The translations under genes were made by a program, and so were the position numbers. A model generated the notes under the pieces. That model was given only the letters and a program-made list of their open reading frames with translations. It was not told where the DNA came from and did not search any database. This document shows positions 17,512 to 27,753 of a stretch of DNA of 64,000 bases, in pieces (within the stretch, counting starts at the first letter, position 1; each line of letters opens with the position of its first letter). Source of the stretch: CAVPMW01 sp963706515 (GTDB taxonomy: Bacteria > Chloroflexota > Anaerolineae > Anaerolineales > UBA4823); contig CAVPMW010000008.1 in NCBI GenBank assembly GCA_963706515.1, positions 124,001 to 188,000 on the forward strand, given 5' to 3'.

Positions 17512-17763
17512 ATGGAGATAGAATCTCAAATTCAGTCTTATATTGCCCAAAATTTATTATTTTCCGGGACTGAATTTAACTATTCGAATGACGATTCCTT
17601 TTTAGAGGAGGGAATTGTCGATTCTTTGGGTGTCATGGAGCTGGTCTCATTTGTGGAAGACCAGTATGGTCTGAAAGTCAATGATTACGAAATCACCCCC
17701 GAAAATTTCAATTCGGTAAACAAGCTTTCTAAATATGTTCGCCAGAAAATGGGAAGTTCGTAA
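17512..17763 (+). CDS. Acyl carrier protein of the second cassette
   Basis: An 83-residue acidic carrier protein. ATG 17512 is preferred because CGGAGG lies just upstream; the longer open frame overlaps the end of the upstream membrane protein. The phosphopantetheine serine is in G-I-V-D-S-L-G (about residue 38). N-D-D-S-F-L-E-E-G and I-T-P-E-N-F-N-S-V-N-K-L resemble the carrier proteins found beside acyl-AMP ligase and amidotransferase genes in exosortase-A-type exopolysaccharide loci. It differs clearly from the PCP at 6221, so the locus has two independent carrier systems. Its acyl group is unknown. Confidence 0.82.
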   Translation: MEIESQIQSYIAQNLLFSGTEFNYSNDDSFLEEGIVDSLGVMELVSFVEDQYGLKVNDYEITPENFNSVNKLSKYVRQKMGSS

Positions 17764-17803
17764 CCAACACAGATACGGTCGTGAATAGCATCCTGCCAAT
17801 ACA

Positions 17804-19361
17804 ATGCCATCTTCAACTCTCGTTCAGGATTTCTTAGAAGTATCTGCGGAGCGATTCCCGGAAAAAACCGCGTTGGTATATGATGGCCAGCGGTTGTCCT
17901 ACGCTCAAGTCGAAGCTCAGTCCAACCGCCTGGCAAACTGCCTGCGTGAAAATGGGCTGCAGCGCGGTGATAGGGTAGTTGTTTACCTGCCCAATTCCAT
18001 CCCGCTGGTCCTGGCCATTTTTGCGATCTTAAAGGCGGATGGGGTTTTTGTGGTGGTGAACGCGACCACGAAGAAAGATAAGCTGGCATATATCCTGAAT
18101 AACTGCCGGGCGAGCGCTCTGATCATGGACGGGCGCAAAGGCGGCCTGACTGACTATCTGGTCGAGGCCGTCCCGTCGCTTGAAGTTCTGCATACTGACC
18201 GGTCTCGATAAGGAGAACCCGGCGGCTGGTGCTTCTTCAGCTCCACCCGCAAGGTTGGCTTTCGATCATATCCTGGATAGTTACCCCGCAACTCGTCCCC
18301 CACGTGCTAACATCGACCTCGATCTGGCTTGCTTGATCTATACTTCTGGCAGCACGGGCGATCCGAAAGGGGTCATGTCCGACCACAGCAATATGGTCTT
18401 TGCAGCCACCTCGATCATCTCGTATATTGGCAACGTTGAAGAGGATATCGTCATCGATGTTCTGCCTCTGTCGTTCGATTATGGGCTTTACCAGCTGCTC
18501 ATGGTATTCAAATTCGGCGGCACCCTGGTGCTCGAGCGGTCTTTCGCTTATCCGGCAGCCATTCTCAAGCGGATCGAGGAGGAGCGTGTGACAGGCTTCC
18601 CCGGCGTGCCGACCGTATTTGCCATCCTCCTGCAGATGGATTTAAGCCCGTACGACCTCTCCCACTTACGTTACATCAGCAACACGGCGGCAGCACTACC
18701 GCCCAGTCACATCCAGGAGCTGCGCCAGAAATTCCCGGGTGTAACCCTGTTCTCCATGTACGGGCTGACTGAGACCAAGCGAACGCTTTACCTGCCTCCC
18801 GAGCAGCTGGAAAAACGCCCCGGGTCGGTGGGTATCGCTATTCCCGGAACAGAGGTCTGGATCGTGGATGAGCTGGGCAAGCGGCTTGGACCAGGTGAAA
18901 CTGGCGAGCTGGTGGTGCGCGGGCGGCATGTGATGCGCGGCTACTGGGAGAACCCCGAGGCAACCTCCGAGCGGTACCGCCCAGGAGCAGTTCCTGGAGA
19001 GCGCCTGTGCTTTACTGGCGATCTCTTCCGCATGGATGCTGAGGGCTATTTTTATTTCGTGGGGCGCAAGGATGATATTATCAAAAGCCGCGGCGAGAAA
19101 GTTGCTCCCAAAGAAGTCGAGAGTGTGCTATATGGGTTGAAAGGGGTTACAGAAGTCGCTGTGGTGGGCACTCCAGACCCGATCTTGGGGGAAGCGGTCA
19201 AGGCTTTTGTAGTGGCTGAAGGGAGTGAGCTGAGCGAAGCTGAAGTGCTGGCATATTGTCGGGCAAACCTGGAAGATTTTATGGTGCCAAAATATGTCGA
19301 ATTCCGTTCAAGCTTGCCGAAGACCACCTCCGGAAAAATAAAAAAGACGGGTTTGAAATAG
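17804..19361 (+). CDS. Acyl/aminoacyl-AMP ligase of the second cassette (one frameshift)
   Basis: Frames 17804-~18200 and ~18190-19361 join to an ANL-family enzyme of about 519 residues. The break is one extra base near 18190. Motifs: Y-T-S-G-S-T-G-D-P-K-G (P-loop), Y-G-L-T-E-T (A5), L-C-F-T-G-D-L-F (A7), G-R-K-D-D-I-I-K-S-R-G (A8), and T-S-G-K-I-K with the catalytic lysine. It lacks the proline code of the enzyme at 4493. Gene order ACP, ligase, asparagine-synthase-like protein matches the conserved trio in exosortase-A-associated EPS loci. It presumably charges the ACP at 17512. The substrate is unknown; an acyl or amino acid are both possible. Confidence 0.78.
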
Positions 19362-19376
19362 GGACGGGAGTCATCT

Positions 19377-21386
19377 ATGTGCGGGATTACCGGTGTTTTA
19401 GGATTGACTGGCAATATCGACCTGCAGGAGAGCACCTTGCGCCAGATGCTGGGCATGGTGCGCCATCGCGGCCCAGACCAGTTCGGAATTTATCTGGACG
19501 AGCGTGTCGGCATGGGCAGCGCCCGGCTTTCAATCATCGACCTGAGCAGCGGTCAGCAGCCGATTACCAATGAAGATGAGAGCATGTGGATTGTCTTCAA
19601 TGGTGAGATCTTCAATTATATTGAGCTGCGCCCCGAGCTGGAGAGGCGCGGTCACCGCTTCACCACAAACTCGGATACGGAGGTCATTCTCCACCTGTAT
19701 GAAGATTTTGGTCCAGGGTGCTTGAATTACCTGAATGGACAGTTTGCTTTAGCCATTTGGGATGCCCGCCAGCAGGCGTTATTCCTCGCCCGAGACCGGG
19801 TGGGCATTCACCCGCTGTACTATACACGCAGTGGGACAGCGCTGGTTTTCGGTTCCGAGATCAAGACCCTGCTGGCTTATCCCGGCGTCCAGGCGCAGCT
19901 TGACCCTGTCGCTCTCGACCAGGTGTTTACCTACTGGAGCCCGCAGTCACCGCGCACCGCCTTTCAGGGGATATTTGAAATACCTCCCGGGAGCTATCTC
20001 CTGGCTCAACGCGGGGCATTTGAAATTAAACGGTATTGGCAGCTGAGCTACCCGGATATTCAGGACCATCCTGAGAGCCAGCTGCGTAGCAAGCCTCTCC
20101 AAGAATACGTGGAAGAGCTGCGCGGCTTGCTGGTGGATGCAACCCAGATCCGCTTGAGGGCGGATGTTCCAGTCGGGGCTTACTTAAGCGGCGGAGTGGA
20201 CTCTTCCACAATTGCTGCCATTATCCGCAAATATACCGGCAACCGGCTGGATACATTCTCGATCAGTTTTAGCGATCAGGAATTCGATGAATCCAGCTAC
20301 CAGCGCCGCATGGCGCAGTACCTGGGTACGGACCACCAGGTTGTGTATGCCAGCCATGCCGACATCGGGCGGATCTTCCCGGAAGTAATCTGGCACAGTG
20401 AAGTCCCGATTACCCGTACAGCTCCCGCGCCGATGTTCTTGCTCTCGAAGCTCGTTAATGACCATCATTATAAGGTGATCCTGACCGGAGAAGGCGCAGA
20501 CGAGTTCCTGGCGGGTTATGACATCTTTAAAGAGGCTAAGATACGCCGTTTTTGGGCGCGCCAGCCCGATTCACGGCTGCGCCCTTTGCTGCTGCGCCGC
20601 GTTCACCCGCACATTAAGGACCTCACCAATACAGGCAGCGCGTATATGGAGGCCTTCTTCAAGGAAGGTATTCTGGACCTGGATAACCCGTTCTATTCGC
20701 ATGAAATCCGCTGGAAAACGACCAGCCGGACGAAGCGTTTCTTCTCAGAAGGCCTGGCGGAACAAATCAATGACTACCCAAAGCTTGAGCTGCCCCTGCC
20801 CGAAGATTTCAAGCGCTGGCATTCTCTCTCACAGGCGCAGTATATCGAGATTACCAGCTTTCTATCCACTTACCTGCTCTCGTCCCAGGGCGATCGCATG
20901 ACAATGGCTCACTCTGTGGAAGGGCGTCCGCCTTTCCTCGACGTGCGCTTGATGGAATTCTGCAACAGCCTGCCGCCCGATCTCAAACTGAAAGGTCTGA
21001 CTGAAAAATACCTGTTGAAACAGGTCGCCCGCCAGTGGCTGCCGGATGAGATCTGGCAGCGCAACAAACAACCCTACCGAGCGCCTATCCATCGCAGCTT
21101 TTTCAATGAAGCCACCCCGGATTACATTCCGGACCTGCTTTCGGAAAAATGGCTTGCGGAAGCCGGCTACTTTAAGCCTGAGGCGGTCGCCCAGATGGTG
21201 GATAAGATCCAGCGCGGCCAACGCTTGAGTGAGACGGATGACATGGCGCTGGCGGGGATTATCTCCACCCAGCTGGTCTATCACAGTTTCGTGGCAGACT
21301 TTCGCCTGTCACCGCCGGTTGCAGATTATGAAGATCTCAAGGTTTGCCGGGGCAGAATCACCCAAGGAGCCACGCATGGCATTTAG
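19377..21386 (+). CDS. Asparagine synthase (glutamine-hydrolysing)-like amidotransferase
   Basis: A 669-residue two-domain protein. Cys2 in M-C-G-I-T-G-V is the N-terminal nucleophile of class II glutamine amidotransferases, and R-H-R-G-P-D-Q (about 24-30) and the S-A-R-L-S-I-I-D-L block follow. The synthetase domain has the ATP-pyrophosphatase loop S-G-G-V-D-S-S near residue 271 and G-E-G-A-D-E-F later. It forms an amide from a carboxylate, with ammonia from glutamine. In natural-product or EPS loci, such AsnB homologues often amidate an acyl or sugar acid rather than aspartate. Placement between an acyl-AMP ligase and a NadE-like gene supports a dedicated role. It overlaps the next gene by 11 bp. 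Confidence 0.85.
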   Translation: MCGITGVLGLTGNIDLQESTLRQMLGMVRHRGPDQFGIYLDERVGMGSARLSIIDLSSGQQPITNEDESMWIVFNGEIFNYIELRPELERRGHRFTTNSDTEVILHLYEDFGPGCLNYLNGQFALAIWDARQQALFLARDRVGIHPLYYTRSGTALVFGSEIKTLLAYPGVQAQLDPVALDQVFTYWSPQSPRTAFQGIFEIPPGSYLLAQRGAFEIKRYWQLSYPDIQDHPESQLRSKPLQEYVEELRGLLVDATQIRLRADVPVGAYLSGGVDSSTIAAIIRKYTGNRLDTFSISFSDQEFDESSYQRRMAQYLGTDHQVVYASHADIGRIFPEVIWHSEVPITRTAPAPMFLLSKLVNDHHYKVILTGEGADEFLAGYDIFKEAKIRRFWARQPDSRLRPLLLRRVHPHIKDLTNTGSAYMEAFFKEGILDLDNPFYSHEIRWKTTSRTKRFFSEGLAEQINDYPKLELPLPEDFKRWHSLSQAQYIEITSFLSTYLLSSQGDRMTMAHSVEGRPPFLDVRLMEFCNSLPPDLKLKGLTEKYLLKQVARQWLPDEIWQRNKQPYRAPIHRSFFNEATPDYIPDLLSEKWLAEAGYFKPEAVAQMVDKIQRGQRLSETDDMALAGIISTQLVYHSFVADFRLSPPVADYEDLKVCRGRITQGATHGI

Positions 21387-22363
21387 CAAACAATCCATTA
21401 ATATCGATCCCGCGGCGGAGACTGAGCGCATCCTGCAGTTCATGCGCCAGAGCGTGCGCCAGCTCCTGCACCGGCAGGGAGGGGTCGTCGGAATCAGCGG
21501 CGGAGTGGATTCTTCGGTTGTCCTGGCTTTATGCCTGCGCGCTTTCGGAGGCGAGAAGGTGACTGCGCTCATCCTGCCCGAGAAAGATTCCGATCCGGAG
21601 AGCGAACGACTCGGCTGCCTGGTTGCCAATCATTACGGTATCGAGCCCCTGCTGGAAAATATTACCCCTGTCCTGGATGGATTCGGCTGCTATCCCCGCC
21701 GGGACGAAGCAATCCGCAGAATATTCCCCGAATACGATGCTGACCAGGGATTATACAGCGAAAATTGTCCTGCCGCAAAATATGCTGGAAGAAGACACGC
21801 TGAATGTGTTTTCCCTGGTCATCGTCACCCCGGGCGGGGAGGAAAAAAGCCAGCGCCTCCCGCCGCGTGAGTTCTTTCAGATCGTTGCCGCTTCGAACTT
21901 TAAGCAGCGAACGCGTATGGCAATGCTTTACTATCATGCCGAGCTGCGCAACTATGCAGTCATCGGCACCGGCAACAAGAACGAACACGAGCAGGGATTT
22001 TTTGTAAAATATGGCGATGGCGGCAGTGATTTGATGCCAATCGGTCATTTATTCAAAACCCAGGTCTACCAGCTGGCCGAATACCTGGATGTCCCACTCG
22101 AAATCCGCCAACGCCCGCCGACTTCGGATACCTACAGTGCTCACTCCACCCAGCAGGAATTTTTCTTCCGCTTGCCTTTCGAAACCATGGACCTGCTCTG
22201 GTTCGCCCAGGAACACCAGGTGCCTATCCGGGAAGTTGCCCAGGTCATGGGATTGAGCGAGGAGCAGGTTCAGCGGGCTTATGCAGATTTCACACGCAAA
22301 TCCAGGACAACCGACTACTTGCGGACGCAGGTGCTTAAATTAAGCGAGGCTGTACCGGTTTAG
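21376..22363 (+). CDS. NAD+ synthase (NadE)-like ATP-pyrophosphatase (one frameshift)
   Basis: The start is ATG 21376 inside the end of the amidotransferase gene. The frames are 21376-~21748 and ~21745-22363; one extra G in GGG near 21748 separates them. The restored protein is about 328 residues. S-G-G-V-D-S-S at about residue 41 is the PPi loop, and L-P-E-K-D-S and G-T-G-N-K-N-E-H-E-Q-G-F-F-V-K are strong NadE signatures. It lacks a nitrilase (glutaminase) domain, so it uses free ammonia. It could be a housekeeping NAD synthase, but the tight overlap with the AsnB-like gene suggests that the two share ammonia or a pathway. Confidence in the family is high, in the role low. Confidence 0.8.
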
Positions 22364-22416
22364 CTTTAGTTAATTTAAACCACAACACTCGGTGACATCC
22401 TTCCGAATATCCGTCC

Positions 22417-23331
22417 ATGGACCTCTCGATCATTATTGTTAGCTGGAATACCAGGGAAATTTTAGATCAATGCCTGGACTCCGTCCAGCGGAACCCACCA
22501 GGATGCAAGTTCGACATCTGGGTGGTAGATAATGCCTCATCAGATGGCAGCCCGGAGCGAGTCCGGGAAGGCTACCCTGCAGCGCATCTGATCGAGTGCA
22601 AGGAAAACGTGGGGTTCGCCCGAGCCAATAATCTCGCCATCGAGCAATCCGAGGGTGAGTATGTCCTCTTACTGAACCCTGATACGGTTGTTTATCCCGG
22701 GACATTAACCACGTTAATGGATTTCATCCAGGATAACCCGGGAACCGGCGGCGTGGGACCCAGGCTGCTGAACCCCGACGGCTCCTTACAGGGTTCGTGC
22801 TTTCCGTTCCCCACACTATCTCGCGAGCTGTGGCGGCTGCTCCACCTGGACCGGATCTATCATTTCGGGATCTATAACCAGGCAGCCTGGGACCAGCAGC
22901 TCCCGCGGCGGGTAGACGTGATCCAGGGCGCCTGCCTGCTCTTGCGGCGATCTGCACTCGACCAGGTCGGGCTGCTCAACCCGGATTACTTCATGTACAC
23001 CGAAGAAGTCGATTTATGCTACCGCTTGCAGCAAGCAGGATGGGAGGTATGGTGGGTCCCTCAAGCGGAGGTGGTTCATTACGGTGGACAATCCACCCAT
23101 CAGGTAGCAGGGGATATGTTCATCCGTCTGTATGAGACCAAAATCCTCTTCTTCCGTACGAATTATGGACACCTTTCCAGCCTGGCGTATAAAGGCATCC
23201 TCTACCTGGCAACTTTGATCCGTTTAGCTGCCAGTCCCATCGCCTGGCTGTTTCGTCCCGCCTCGCGCGAACAGAACAGGCGTCTGGCGCACCATTACAC
23301 CCGCCTATTGCAGGATTTACCCGGTTTATAA
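22417..23331 (+). CDS. Glycosyltransferase family 2, rhamnosyltransferase-like
   Basis: An intact 304-residue GT-A protein. It starts M-D-L-S-I-I-I-V-S-W-N, then V-V-D-N-A-S-S-D-G-S, E-N-V-G-F-A-R-A-N-N and the metal site L-L-N-P-D-T. Q-G-A-C-L-L-L-R-R and Y-T-E-E-V-D-L-C-Y-R-L are the WbbL-like C-terminal blocks. The subgroup often transfers rhamnose from dTDP-rhamnose, but that is family knowledge, not shown here. A hydrophobic stretch near residues 255-285 may anchor it. The next gene starts 9 bp downstream. Confidence 0.85.
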   Translation: MDLSIIIVSWNTREILDQCLDSVQRNPPGCKFDIWVVDNASSDGSPERVREGYPAAHLIECKENVGFARANNLAIEQSEGEYVLLLNPDTVVYPGTLTTLMDFIQDNPGTGGVGPRLLNPDGSLQGSCFPFPTLSRELWRLLHLDRIYHFGIYNQAAWDQQLPRRVDVIQGACLLLRRSALDQVGLLNPDYFMYTEEVDLCYRLQQAGWEVWWVPQAEVVHYGGQSTHQVAGDMFIRLYETKILFFRTNYGHLSSLAYKGILYLATLIRLAASPIAWLFRPASREQNRRLAHHYTRLLQDLPGL

Positions 23332-23340
23332 TCTCAATCC

Positions 23341-24646
23341 ATGGATATCCTGTTCCTGACCCAAATCGTACCCTATCCTCTCGATTCTGGGCCGAAAATC
23401 AAAACCTATCACGTGCTGCGCTACCTGGTCCAATCCGGACACCGCGTAATTCTGGCTACCTATGTGCGCCCTGAAGAAGTCGAAAACCTGCAAGCTATGC
23501 GTGACTTATGCGACCAGGTACATGCCGTACCGATCCGGCGCTCACGCCTCGCCGATGCCGGTTACCTGCTGCGCAGCAACCTGACCGGGAGGCCATTCCT
23601 GATCGAAAGGGATGACTTGAAAGCCATGCGTGACCTGGTAGGCAGCTTATTGGAGCGTGAGCACATCGAAGTAATCCATACCGACCAGCTGACCATGTCT
23701 CAGTTTGCTTACCCTTACTCGGTCGTTGAAAAGAGGGACGCCTGATCTGCCGCGCTCCTGGACCTACCAGCGGGAGAGCAAAAATAAAATCCTGCGCGTG
23801 TTCGATGCCCATAATGCTGTGTGGACGATCGTTGAACGCATGCGCGAGAACGCCCGCTGGTACTTACGCCCAATCTTAAACCTGGAAGCGAAGCGTGTTC
23901 TTCACTACGAAGGCTGGGTGGTCGACCAGTTTGATGGCGTGCTGGCGGTCAGCCAATCTGATCGGCTGGCGTTGGAAAAGGCGCATAAAGCATTTTCGGG
24001 AGGGGATGGACCTTCCCGACCGATCCGGGTAATCCCAATCGCTGTCGATACAGCTGAGCTGCAGCCCGTCAAGCGCAGCCCGACCTCCCAGCGCATCGTG
24101 ACACTCGGTACGTTGCATTATCCGCCGAATGCGGATGGCATCCGCTGGTTCATTGAAGAGGTCTTTCCCATAATCACTAACCGCGTACCGGGTGCCTCGG
24201 TGACTATTATTGGTAAGAATCCACCCGCTGATTTCCTGGCTTTTCCCGACCGGTTCGCTGGAAAGGTCCGGGTAACCGGTTATGTTCCAGAGCTGCTTCC
24301 ATACTTGCAAGAAGCGGCAATCATGGTTGTCCCTGTGCGCGCCGGTGGGGGAATGCGCGTGCGCATCCTGGAAGCGTTTGCGGATGGAATGCCAGTCGTC
24401 ACGACCACCGTCGGGTTGGAGGGCATCGACGCGATCCCGGAAGAGGATGTGCTGATTGGGGACAGCCCAGATGGGTTTGCGGATCAGGTGACCCGCCTGT
24501 TGACCGATGTGGGTTTGCAGGATTGCCTGGCGAGAAATGGCAGGCGGCTGGCTGAATCGCGCTATGATTGGAAAGTGGTGCTCAGCGAGCTGGATGCCCT
24601 GTATGGCGCGGATGGACGCGAAAAAAATGCAAATCGTCAGAAATAA
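23341..24646 (+). CDS. Glycosyltransferase family 4 (one frameshift)
   Basis: Frames 23341-~23738 and ~23735-24646 join to about 435 residues when one base of AAAAGAGGG near 23733 is removed. N-terminus: F-L-T-Q-I-V-P-Y-P-L-D-S-G-P-K-I-K, the GT4 loop shared with the 14798 and 27754 genes. F-D-A-H-N-A-V-W follows the break. I-P-I-A-V-D opens the donor domain, and V-P-V-R-A-G-G-G-M-R-V-R-I-L-E-A-F-A is the donor motif with a glutamate. It overlaps the start of the following AMP-ligase gene, so the two are coupled. Sugar unknown. Confidence 0.78.
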
Positions 24647-26324
24647 GACGTTGACTGCTGTCATACAGGAACGCGCACGCAGAGAGCCCAATGCCCTCGC
24701 TCTGGTTTTCCTGAATGATGATGGCAGCGAGGAGTCCTTCACCGCCGCTGAATTTCACGCCCAGACTGCTGGATATGCACAGGCGCTGAAATCGATCGGC
24801 ATCGGGCAGGATGATCTGGTTATCCTGGTGCTCCGTCATTCAACCGAGTTATTATTTGCTTTTTGGGGTGCAATGTATCTCGGGGCAATCAGCTCGATTT
24901 TCCCGTTCCTCACCGAGAAACTCGATCCGGTAATCTACAAGGAGCGCGTTAAAGAGCTGGTGACGCATTCAAAAGCTCGAGCGGTGATTACTTTCCCCGA
25001 GTTTAAACCCGAGCTGGAGGTGCTGCTCGCTGAGGCAGGGAGTACGGTCCTCAGCACGGATGAGGTCGGGCAGTATCCTCCGGAAGGATCCGGCTTTGAC
25101 GATTGGCCGGAGTATTCATCCGACCGGATCGCCTTCTTGCAGCACAGCAGCGGCACAACCGGGCTTCAAAAAGGGGTTGCACTCGCCCATGGTACAGTAC
25201 AAAACCAGATCGAAGCGTACAGCCAGGCCATCGAGTTAAATCCGGAGGATATCGTCGTAAGCTGGCTGCCGCTCTATCATGACATGGGTTTGATTGCCGG
25301 GTTTGTGATGCCGCTTATCGCGGGTGTACCCTTGGTCCTGATGTCGCCGTTCAAGTGGGTCCGGGATCCAAAGGTGCTCCTGTGGGCTATTTACCGGCAT
25401 AAAGGGACGTTGTGCTGGCTGCCGAACTTTGCATACAACCAGATGGCGCGTGTCATCCGTACGCGTGACCTGGAAGGGCTGGATTTATCCAGCATGCGAG
25501 CCTTTATCAATTGTTCCGAGCCGGTCCAGCTGCAAAGCCACCAGGTTTTTTTAGACAGGTTTAGCGAGTATGGGATCCGTGAGCGGACACTTTCGACGTG
25601 TTATGCGATGGCAGAAAACACATTCGCAGTGACCCAACATCGCACCGGAGAGCCAGCCGGGGTCGATTGGGTGAGCACCCATCTCCTGCAGGAGGAGCGC
25701 ATCGCTTCACCGGCTGGAGCCGAGGCGCCTGGCTCCAAACCTGTCGTGAGCTGCGGGCACCCAATCGCAGGGTCGGAAATCAAGATCGTCGACGACAGGG
25801 GAAGTCCGCTGCCGGAAAGGCGTGTGGGGGAGATCGCCTTGCGCAGCAACTGCATGATGAGCGGCTACTACCAGCGCCAGGACCTGACCCGTGCAGCTGT
25901 TTTGGACGGCTGGTATTTCACAGGCGATATGGGATATATTTCCGATGGCGAGCTCTACATCACGGGACGTAAGAAAGACTTGATTATCGTCGGTGGAAAA
26001 AACATCTACCCACAGGATCTGGAAGCAATCGCGAACGGCATCCCTGGGCTGATTCCGGGGCGCAGCGTCGCTTTTGGGATTTTCGATCAGAGCCTGGGCT
26101 CAGAGAACATCGTCATGGTGTGTGAGCTCGAGGACGCTGAGCTGCCGGATAGCGAGAGAAAAGCTTTAGAATCGGAGCTGCGCCGCCGGGTAGTCCAGCA
26201 GAGCGAAGTGGCACTTTCCGACGTCCGTTTCGTGGAGAAACGCTGGTTGATCAAAACTTCCAGCGGGAAAATACCGCGTGCGGCAAATCGGGAGAAATTT
26301 CTCGCAGAATACGCAGGGATATAA
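24612..26324 (+). CDS. Fatty-acyl-AMP ligase-like (FAAL) enzyme
   Basis: About 570 residues from ATG 24612 (ATG 24627 is an equally possible start). Motifs: H-S-S-G-T-T-G-L-Q-K-G (about 178-188), then W-L-P-L-Y-H-D-M-G-L-I, which is characteristic of FAALs and related long-chain adenylating enzymes. Y-A-M-A-E-N-T, G-R-K-K-D-L-I-I-V-G-G-K-N and S-S-G-K-I-P-R follow. FAALs activate a fatty acid and pass it to a carrier protein rather than to CoA. No polyketide synthase is in view, so the acceptor may be one of the two carrier proteins upstream, or the acyl chain may go to a glycolipid. It is the third ANL enzyme in the locus. Confidence 0.8.
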   Translation: MDAKKMQIVRNKTLTAVIQERARREPNALALVFLNDDGSEESFTAAEFHAQTAGYAQALKSIGIGQDDLVILVLRHSTELLFAFWGAMYLGAISSIFPFLTEKLDPVIYKERVKELVTHSKARAVITFPEFKPELEVLLAEAGSTVLSTDEVGQYPPEGSGFDDWPEYSSDRIAFLQHSSGTTGLQKGVALAHGTVQNQIEAYSQAIELNPEDIVVSWLPLYHDMGLIAGFVMPLIAGVPLVLMSPFKWVRDPKVLLWAIYRHKGTLCWLPNFAYNQMARVIRTRDLEGLDLSSMRAFINCSEPVQLQSHQVFLDRFSEYGIRERTLSTCYAMAENTFAVTQHRTGEPAGVDWVSTHLLQEERIASPAGAEAPGSKPVVSCGHPIAGSEIKIVDDRGSPLPERRVGEIALRSNCMMSGYYQRQDLTRAAVLDGWYFTGDMGYISDGELYITGRKKDLIIVGGKNIYPQDLEAIANGIPGLIPGRSVAFGIFDQSLGSENIVMVCELEDAELPDSERKALESELRRRVVQQSEVALSDVRFVEKRWLIKTSSGKIPRAANREKFLAEYAGI

Positions 26325-26376
26325 AAAAACTCCGAAAGCATTTGACCACTTTATTTTGAATATCGCTCAGAAAATA

Positions 26377-27750
26377 ATGAAGCTAAAGTCCCTTAACCCA
26401 ACAGTTATTTTGATCGTCATCATTGTCATTGCGGTTATTTTGCGCGTATTCGCGGTAATCTGGTTTGGCAACCAGGTTGTCGACCTGCCTGGCACAAATG
26501 ATCAGATCTCCTATCACAGCCTGGCAATTCGTGTGGTGGAAGGGCACGGATTCAGTTTTGGCCAGGATTGGTGGCCGGTAACCGCAGCGAACTCTCCGAC
26601 TGCACATTGGAGCTTCCTGTACACATTTTATCTGGCTTTGATCTACCGGCTTTTTGGTCAGAATCCGATCGTTGGCAGGCTGATCCAGGCCGTGCTCGTG
26701 GGAATACTGCAACCGCTGCTGGCTTTCTGGATCGGTCGCAGGTTATTTGGAGTGGCGGTGGGCCTGGTCGCGGCAGGTATCAGCGCGATTTATATTTATT
26801 TCATCTATTACTCTGCCACCTTGATGACAGAGCCATTTTATATAATACCATCTTGGCCGTGTTATTGCTGGCTATGAAGTGGGCAGCTCCATTGCCTGCA
26901 GGAGAAGAGGTGGAGCAGAAATCATATCGTATTGCCTTGGCACTTGGTCTGGGGCTATTGCTCGGTGCAACGGTATTGCTTCGCCAGTTATTTTTGCTGG
27001 TGATCCCATTCATATTTGCCTGGATCTGGTGGTCTCGCCGGAGGCACGGGGGACGCTCGGCAATTCCCGGATTAATCCTGGCAGGATTCCTTGTCCTGCT
27101 GATGATGCTGCCCTTCACGTATTACAATTACACGCGATTCCATCGTTTTGTCTTGCTGAATACGAATGCGGGTTATGCCATATTTTTTGGCAACCATCCC
27201 ATTTACGGGACGCATTTCATCCCAATCATCTCGAATGAGAGCGGCGGCTACCTCAGCTTAATCCCCAAGGAGCTGCTCAAACTGGATGAAGCAGCCCTGG
27301 ATCAAGCGCTGCTAAAACGTGCCATTGGTTTCATTGCTGACGATCCCGGACGCTACCTGTTGCTTTCGCTCAGCCGGATTCCGGTCTATTTTATATTCTG
27401 GCCCTCGGCGGACTCCGGATTAGTCAGCAACCTCTCGCGCGTGGCCAGCTTCGGTTTATTTCTCCCGTTCATGATTTATGGGACTCATCCTTTCTATCCT
27501 CAGCCGTTATGGACCCGAGAAATTTACACTGGCTTCGCCGGCGTTCTTACTCGTATTATTTGGAGCTGTATATACCCTCATTCACCTCCTTACCTGGACG
27601 CTGGTTCGCTACCGCCTGCCGGTTGATGCAGTTCTGGTTATTTTTGCTGGCGTGGCCCTGGTCGATCTTGCCAGCAGGGTCGAATCGCGCCTCGCTCGCA
27701 AGTCTGTTCAATCCGAGCTGCCCGGCGACGTAAAACCGTCCTCAGTTTAG
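26377..27750 (+). CDS. Glycosyltransferase family 39-like membrane protein (two frameshifts)
   Basis: The three frames are 26377-~26845, ~26840-~27482 and ~27480-27750. One base is missing near T-A-T-A-T-A at 26845 and one extra G sits in GGG near 27482. The joined product is about 457 residues with around ten hydrophobic helices. The first periplasmic loop has an acidic D-L-P-G-T-N-D and E-G-H-G-F-S-F after TM1, as in ArnT/PMT-type enzymes that use polyprenyl-phosphate sugars. It would add a sugar at the outer membrane face. ATG 26377 is chosen because the longer open frame upstream overlaps the previous gene and lacks a ribosome site. Confidence 0.7.
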
Positions 27751-27753
27751 CTC

